16,263 bases of DNA, from assembly GCA_008671285.1 (NCBI GenBank), contig RPYR01000212.1, positions 1-16,263 on the forward strand, given 5' to 3'. The position numbers were made by a program, and so were the translations under genes. Positions 12,378 to 16,263 of this stretch are shown one piece after another; within the stretch, counting starts at the first letter, position 1; each line of letters opens with the position of its first letter. The notes beneath the pieces were generated by a model. That model worked only from the letters and a program-made list of their open reading frames with translations, was not told the origin of the DNA and made no database searches. This stretch comes from Collinsella aerofaciens (lineage in GTDB: Bacteria; Actinomycetota; Coriobacteriia; Coriobacteriales; Coriobacteriaceae).

Positions 12378-13013
12378 ATGAATAAAGACCTGTATCTGGT
12401 TCGTCATGGGCAGACAATATTCAACCTTAAGCTCATCATTCAGGGTTGGAGTGACTCGCCGCTCACGCAGCTGGGTTGCGACCAGGCGGCGCGCGCCGGC
12501 ATGTTTTTGCGCGCACGCGGCATTGGGCCCGACCACGTCTACACCTCTACGCTTCATCGCACCGAGCAGACTATCGCCAACTTGTGGCCGGGCTTGGCGT
12601 ACGAGCGCCTGGACGGCCTGCGTGAGTGGTTCTTTGGCGACTTTGAGGCCGAGCGCGTGATGCTCATGCCCAGGCGCCCGTGGCGCGACTTCTATCGCCA
12701 GTTTGGCGGCGAGGGCCAGATGCAGGTGCGCGAGCGCATGGTGGCGACGTTGACCGATCTTATGCGACGCCCGGACCACGAGTGCGTCCTCGCGGTGAGC
12801 CACGGATCGGCCATCAAGGAGTTCATGGACCACGTGAAGGGTGCGGCGGCCGACGAGCGCGATCGTGTGCCGGGCAACTGCTCGGTGCTGCACTTTGCGT
12901 TTGACGACGAATCCGACACGTTTGAGTTGGTCGAAGTCTTTACGCAGGAGGATTACGCGCGCGAGCTGGGGCTTGAACCACTTGTGGCGGCAGCAGGCCC
13001 GCAACGGGGATAA
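12378..13013 (+). CDS. Histidine phosphatase (phosphoglycerate-mutase-like), second paralogue
   Basis: The start ATG at 12378 has AAAGGA 5 nt upstream; 211 residues. The catalytic residues are His10 (VRHGQT), Arg61 (TSTLHRTEQT), Glu83 (LREWFFGDFE) and His142 (AVSHGSA). It shares long stretches with the preceding protein, such as CVLAVSHGSA and the FGGE...RMVA block, so the pair arose by tandem duplication. It differs by a C-terminal extension of about 30 residues, and by MLMPRRPW in place of the shorter linker. The two may have different substrates. Confidence 0.93.
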   Translation: MNKDLYLVRHGQTIFNLKLIIQGWSDSPLTQLGCDQAARAGMFLRARGIGPDHVYTSTLHRTEQTIANLWPGLAYERLDGLREWFFGDFEAERVMLMPRRPWRDFYRQFGGEGQMQVRERMVATLTDLMRRPDHECVLAVSHGSAIKEFMDHVKGAAADERDRVPGNCSVLHFAFDDESDTFELVEVFTQEDYARELGLEPLVAAAGPQRG

Positions 13014-13056
13014 CGCGAGCGTGGCGGCACGGGTCGCTGGCATAACTTCTCGACGC

Positions 13057-13107
13057 AAAAGGGGCGGAGATGCATGTACCTGCTGCATCTCCGCCCCCTG
13101 TTTGTTG
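13057..13107. terminator. Bidirectional terminator between the phosphatase pair and the DUF1015-like gene
   Basis: GGGGCGGAGATGCA (13061-13074) pairs perfectly with 13084-13097 around a 9-nt loop. The plus side continues CTGTTTGTT; the minus side continues into TTTTGCG. It lies between convergent genes, 47 nt after the plus-strand stop and 45 nt after the minus-strand stop. Confidence 0.88.
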
Positions 13108-13142
13108 AGCTGCCGATTTTTGTGCCGGGCGCTTTGGTCTTG

Positions 13143-13823
13143 CTAGAACCGTGCGACCTGGTGCGTGAGCAGACCCGTCGGAACCTGCGGCGCGGCGCCG
13201 CTGACCTGCGCGGCGGGGAAGAGCGCAGCTACGGCAAAGTTGAACGGCTCTTTGCCCGTGTAGGTGCCGGCGGCACGTGCATCGTCGGCCAGGAGCTGTG
13301 ATGCCCCGACTAGCGCGACAGCGTAGGCAGGGTCGTCGGCCAGTGCCGGCTCCGGCGCCTGGTCGAGCATGGCGCGGATGGCCCCGACGGCGTCCTCGCG
13401 CTTGACCTCCCACACGCGGTGCGTAATGCCGGCGGGGTCGGTGACGGCATAGAGTGAAGCGCCCTCTTTTGCGGCGCCGAGGATGATATCCATGACGGGA
13501 GAGGCTTCGTAGACAAGCGTTACGGGACGGGGCTGTACCTTGAGGTCGGCGATTGCGCGCGCAGCGGCGGTCGTATCGGCGGCAACCGCGTCGCCGCCCG
13601 CCAGCGCACCAACCGGGCAGATCGCCACGACACCCGTCACACGTCCCGGCTCGCCCGAGCATTCGTACACGTAATACGCCGCACCCGGGTCCTTGAGCAT
13701 CAGACCATCGGCAATGGCTCCGCGCAGAGCATCGTTGCCGCTCAGGATGCTGCCCATTGCAGGCAGCGCCTCGAGCACGCGGTCCTGAGCCGGGCGGATG
13801 CAGGGAAACGGAAGTGCTTTCAT
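13143..13823 (-). CDS. Short DUF1015-like protein
   Basis: The 226-residue product begins MKALPFPCIRPAQD, like the PF.G.RP start of DUF1015 proteins. YYVYECSGEPGRVTGVVAICPV (quoted in parts: YYVYECSGEPGR, VTGVVAICPV), the YAVTDPAGITHRVWEV segment and NFAVAALFPA also fit that family. Usual members have about 400 residues, so this is roughly the first half. The conserved DGHHR motif appears to be replaced by ADDPAYAVALVGASQLL. The family function is unknown; its genes are often beside serA/serC, and serA lies 1.4 kb away here. It follows the M20 peptidase gene by 39 nt on the same strand. AGGA lies about 9 nt before the ATG. Confidence 0.7.
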   Translation of the reverse strand: MKALPFPCIRPAQDRVLEALPAMGSILSGNDALRGAIADGLMLKDPGAAYYVYECSGEPGRVTGVVAICPVGALAGGDAVAADTTAAARAIADLKVQPRPVTLVYEASPVMDIILGAAKEGASLYAVTDPAGITHRVWEVKREDAVGAIRAMLDQAPEPALADDPAYAVALVGASQLLADDARAAGTYTGKEPFNFAVAALFPAAQVSGAAPQVPTGLLTHQVARF

Positions 13824-13862
13824 GGGCGGTCCTAACGCACGAGTCGGTTTGTTCGCGGCTTA

Positions 13863-15083
13863 TTATGCCCCAACTTGGCCGCTCGCGTCCCAGAGCACGT
13901 TATCGGCGAGCGCGATTAGCACCTGCTGACAACGAACGATATCGGCGTGGGGCACATATTCGTTGGGCTTGTGCGCGAGCGCGAGCGACCCGGGACCGTA
14001 GCTCATGCAATTGCGGTTACCCGTCTTGCCGGCAATGACGGCAGTGTCGGTGTAGCCGGTAAAGAAGCCGACGGTCGTGTCCGCGTCCGTCACGTCATCG
14101 GCGGCACGCTTGAGCGCTGCTAGAAGGGGAGAGTTCGGGTCGCGCTCGATGGCGGGGCGGTCGCCCGTCACGGTGTAGCTGCCATGGCAGCCGGGAACGG
14201 CGGCTTCGGCGACGGCGATGGCCTGCTCTACCATGCGCGTCGCGGCGGCCGTATCGGTCGGCGGGGTCAGGCGCATATCGACCCAGACCTTGGCGCGGTC
14301 GGGCACGACATAGGGGCGATATCCGCCCTCGATTTGGCCAAACGTGATGGTCGAAGACCCCAGCTCATCGTGCGCGGGCAGCGCCACAAACGCGCGACGG
14401 AGCGAACACACGACCTCGGCCATGGCGGCGACGGCATCCGCGCCCTTCCACGGCTGGCTCGCATGCGCCGTCACGCCAGCCATTTCAATCTCGAACCACG
14501 TACGCCCCTTGTGCGCCACCTGGATCTGTCCGTCGGTGGGCTCGGTGTCCAGCACCCATTCGCGCGAACCGACCCAGCCGGCATCGATGGCTGCCTCGGA
14601 GCCTCGCATAAAGTCTTCCTCGTCGACCGAGCAGATGAGCGAAAAGCCGCGGCGGGGCAGCGCGCCATCCGCCGCCACGCGCTCGAGCGTATGGACCAGT
14701 GCGGCAATGGCACAGGCCAGACCGCCCTTCATGTCGCAGGCGCCGCGGCCGTAGAGCTTGCCGTCGCGCACGACCGCCCCGAGCGGCGTAATGTCCGCGT
14801 CCCAGCCGTCGCCCAAGGTGACTGTATCCATGTGGCAGATGTAGACGAGCCGTGGCTCGTCGCTCAAACCGGGCACGGTGACCATGAGATTGCGGCGTCC
14901 GGTCAGCACCTCGAGTTCCTCAACCTGCACGGCATGGAGCACCGGATGGCTCAACCGCTCCAATTGAGCCTCAACAAACACTTTGATATAGCGTTCAATC
15001 TCGCCCTCATACGCACCTGGGTCGGAACTGTCGATCCGCACGAGCCCTTGCGTAAGCCGCCAAGCAAAATCTGTATCAACCAT
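13863..15083 (-). CDS. M20-family metallopeptidase (ArgE/DapE/YgeY-like)
   Basis: The ATG at 15083 is chosen because GAGGTG precedes it and MVDTDFAWRLTQGLVRIDS is the usual N-terminus; the frame is open to 15230 across the terminator region. The 406 residues carry a full M20 zinc site: His84 and Asp86 (CHMDTV), bridging Asp117 (GRGACDMKGG), catalytic Glu155 with ligand Glu156 (SVDEED), Asp179 or Glu181 (DTEPTD) and His371 (LALAHKPNEY). The middle insert is the lid/dimerisation domain. The family hydrolyses N-acyl amino acids, small peptides or carbamoyl compounds in the cytosol. The motif spacing recalls YgeY-type hydrolases, but the substrate cannot be fixed. It is probably in an operon with the DUF1015-like gene. 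Confidence 0.92.
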   Translation of the reverse strand: MVDTDFAWRLTQGLVRIDSSDPGAYEGEIERYIKVFVEAQLERLSHPVLHAVQVEELEVLTGRRNLMVTVPGLSDEPRLVYICHMDTVTLGDGWDADITPLGAVVRDGKLYGRGACDMKGGLACAIAALVHTLERVAADGALPRRGFSLICSVDEEDFMRGSEAAIDAGWVGSREWVLDTEPTDGQIQVAHKGRTWFEIEMAGVTAHASQPWKGADAVAAMAEVVCSLRRAFVALPAHDELGSSTITFGQIEGGYRPYVVPDRAKVWVDMRLTPPTDTAAATRMVEQAIAVAEAAVPGCHGSYTVTGDRPAIERDPNSPLLAALKRAADDVTDADTTVGFFTGYTDTAVIAGKTGNRNCMSYGPGSLALAHKPNEYVPHADIVRCQQVLIALADNVLWDASGQVGA

Positions 15084-15160
15084 AGGCACCTCACAGATAG
15101 TTAGGTCAACATACAGATTGTATGCCAAGAAGCGGCTCAGTGCATTTAATGGAGCGCTCA

Positions 15161-15197
15161 CAAAAATGGGGGCGCCTCTCGTGCGAAAGGCGCCCCC
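15161..15197 (-). terminator. Rho-independent terminator of serA
   Basis: GGGGGCGCCT (15168-15177) pairs perfectly with AGGCGCCCCC (15188-15197). On the minus strand the stem is followed by ATTTTTG. It separates serA from the M20 gene, which therefore needs its own promoter. Confidence 0.85.
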
Positions 15198-15217
15198 GCG
15201 GGCATTCAATGTCAGCG

Positions 15218-15246
15218 ACGGGCAGGCCACATGGGGAACTGCCCGT
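15218..15246 (-). other. Second hairpin directly after serA
   Basis: ACGGGCAG (15218-15225) pairs perfectly with CTGCCCGT (15239-15246) around a 13-nt loop. It has no T-tract, and lies between the serA stop and the main terminator. It may help 3'-end protection or be incidental. Confidence 0.45.
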
Positions 15247-15260
15247 CAGGTCAGTCGGCG

Positions 15261-16262
15261 CTACTTGATCACGCGCACGCGATACATCGACGGAATCTGC
15301 TTGAGCGCCTCGATGGTGCTGCTGTCCAGGTGCTCGTCGGTGTCGAACATGGTGTAGGCGTTCTCGCCAGCGGACTCGTTGGTCATACGCTGCACGTTGG
15401 CGTTGTCCTTGGCGAGAATGGCCGTGATCTGGCCGATCATGTTGGGCACGTTGGCGTGCAGGCAGGCGATGCGGCTTGCGGCGCGCGCCTTGCCCATGCT
15501 GCAGGCGGGGTAGTTGACGCTATGTGCGATGTTGCCGTTCTCCAGGTAATCCTTGAGCTCGCTGATGGCCATATCGGCGCAGTTGGCCTCGGCCTCGCCA
15601 GTGCCGGCGCCCGAGTGCGTGGTGATAAACGTGTTGGGCATCTTGACGGTCTTGGGCGTGGCAAAGTCGCAGCTAAACCAGCTGAGTTTGCCCGCGCGCA
15701 GGGCGGCGTCGACGGCGTCCTCGTCAATGATGGTCTCGCGTGCGTAGTTGATCAGCACGGCGTCGGGTGCCAGCAGGTTGATCTGCTCGGTACTGATCAT
15801 GCCGATGGTGTCGGCCTTGCTGGGCACGTGCACGGTGAGGTAGTCACAGCCACGGCAGAGGTCCTCGAGCGTGCCCACGCGCTGCACCTCGCGGCTCAGC
15901 ACCCACGCGTGCTCGACGGAAATGAACGGGTCGTAGCCGTAAACGTCCATGCCCAGGTCGACGCAGGCGTTGGCGACCTTGGAGCCCACGTTGCCCAGAC
16001 CGATGACGCCGATGCGCTTGCCCTTGAGCTCGCGGCCCACAAAGGCCTTCTTGGCCTTCTCGGCATCGACCTGAATCTCGGGGTCATCGGCGTTGTTGCG
16101 CACCCAGTTCATCGACTGCACTACGCCGCGGCTCGAGAGCACCAGCATGCCCAGGACGAGCTCCTTGACGGCGTTGCTGTTGGCGCCGGGGGAGTTAAAG
16201 ACGACGACGCCCTTCTTGGCGTACTCCTCGACGGGGATGTTGTTGACGCCGGCGCCGCAGCG
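15261..16262 (-). CDS. serA: D-3-phosphoglycerate dehydrogenase, C-terminal part (5' end outside the window)
   Basis: The frame is open to the window edge, so the start lies beyond; 333 residues are visible. They begin with RCGAGVNNIPVEEYAKKGV, the conserved end of the first substrate-binding segment. The NAD-binding motif GVIGLGNVGSKVAN follows, then VHVPSKADTIGMI, the catalytic Arg in INYARE and the His in TTHSGAGTGEAE. The C-terminal ~75 residues (NVPNMIGQITAIL...NAYTMFDTDE) are an ACT domain, which in this enzyme often mediates serine feedback. The enzyme oxidises 3-phosphoglycerate to phosphohydroxypyruvate, the first step of serine synthesis. The layout fits the short, about 390-residue type. 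A nearby DUF1015-like gene agrees with known serA neighbourhoods. Confidence 0.95.
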   Translation of the reverse strand, partial: RCGAGVNNIPVEEYAKKGVVVFNSPGANSNAVKELVLGMLVLSSRGVVQSMNWVRNNADDPEIQVDAEKAKKAFVGRELKGKRIGVIGLGNVGSKVANACVDLGMDVYGYDPFISVEHAWVLSREVQRVGTLEDLCRGCDYLTVHVPSKADTIGMISTEQINLLAPDAVLINYARETIIDEDAVDAALRAGKLSWFSCDFATPKTVKMPNTFITTHSGAGTGEAEANCADMAISELKDYLENGNIAHSVNYPACSMGKARAASRIACLHANVPNMIGQITAILAKDNANVQRMTNESAGENAYTMFDTDEHLDSSTIEALKQIPSMYRVRVIK

Positions 16263-16263
16263 G

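Noticed and set aside
1..16263. tRNA or rRNA genes
   Set aside because: No cloverleaf-like stretch with the conserved T-loop sequence and no rRNA-like segment was noticed by eye on either strand.

Overview
The window is GC-rich (by eye around 60% or more) with strong G/C preference at third codon positions. Gene content and protein style fit a gut Actinomycetota of the class Coriobacteriia, most likely Collinsella or a close relative. This is inferred from general resemblance, not from a search. No rRNA, tRNA, CRISPR array or transposase gene is visible.

Layout. 1-1707 (+): the 3' part of an ABC-F ATPase gene closely followed by a Cof-type HAD phosphatase and a terminator. 1788-2284 (+): a short DtxR/MntR-type metal-dependent repressor behind a candidate self-operator. 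2421-2547: a 127-nt foldback between two convergent genes. 2564-5337 (-): a zinc/cadmium-type resistance locus made of an ArsR/SmtB regulator, a stand-alone HMA metal-binding protein and a P1B-type ATPase without an HMA domain. Near-identical 20-nt operators lie in front of the regulator and in front of the ATPase. The regulator has an in-frame stop at its metal-sensing helix. 5412-7265: a lower-GC island holding one AbiEi/DUF559-like protein, bracketed by four copies of a ~31-nt repeat. 7413-8381 (-): a DEDDh exonuclease-like protein. 8554-9636 (+): a putative manganese/heavy-metal exporter of the ArsP_2 type with a His-rich loop, behind a dense set of repeated half-sites. 9743-10828 (-): YaiI/YqxD-type and HdeD-type genes. 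11064-11735 (+): a nitroreductase-like protein behind a sequence close to a DtxR iron box. 11818-13013 (+): two tandem histidine-phosphatase paralogues. 13143-15083 (-): a short DUF1015-like protein and an M20 metallopeptidase. 15261 to the window edge (-): the 3' part of serA.

How the parts fit. Metal handling is the common thread: a DtxR-type sensor, an ArsR-P1B-ATPase efflux locus, an ArsP_2-type exporter, and a possible iron box before the nitroreductase. DUF1015 genes are often found beside serine-biosynthesis genes, and here one lies near serA. The candidate unusual systems are: (a) the AbiEi/DUF559-like gene with its inverted-repeat brackets; (b) the SmtB-type regulator interrupted exactly at a zinc-ligand position; (c) the split efflux pump pairing an acidic HMA protein with a polylysine-tailed ATPase; and (d) small palindromic intergenic elements, including a two-copy inverted pair around 9638-9740.
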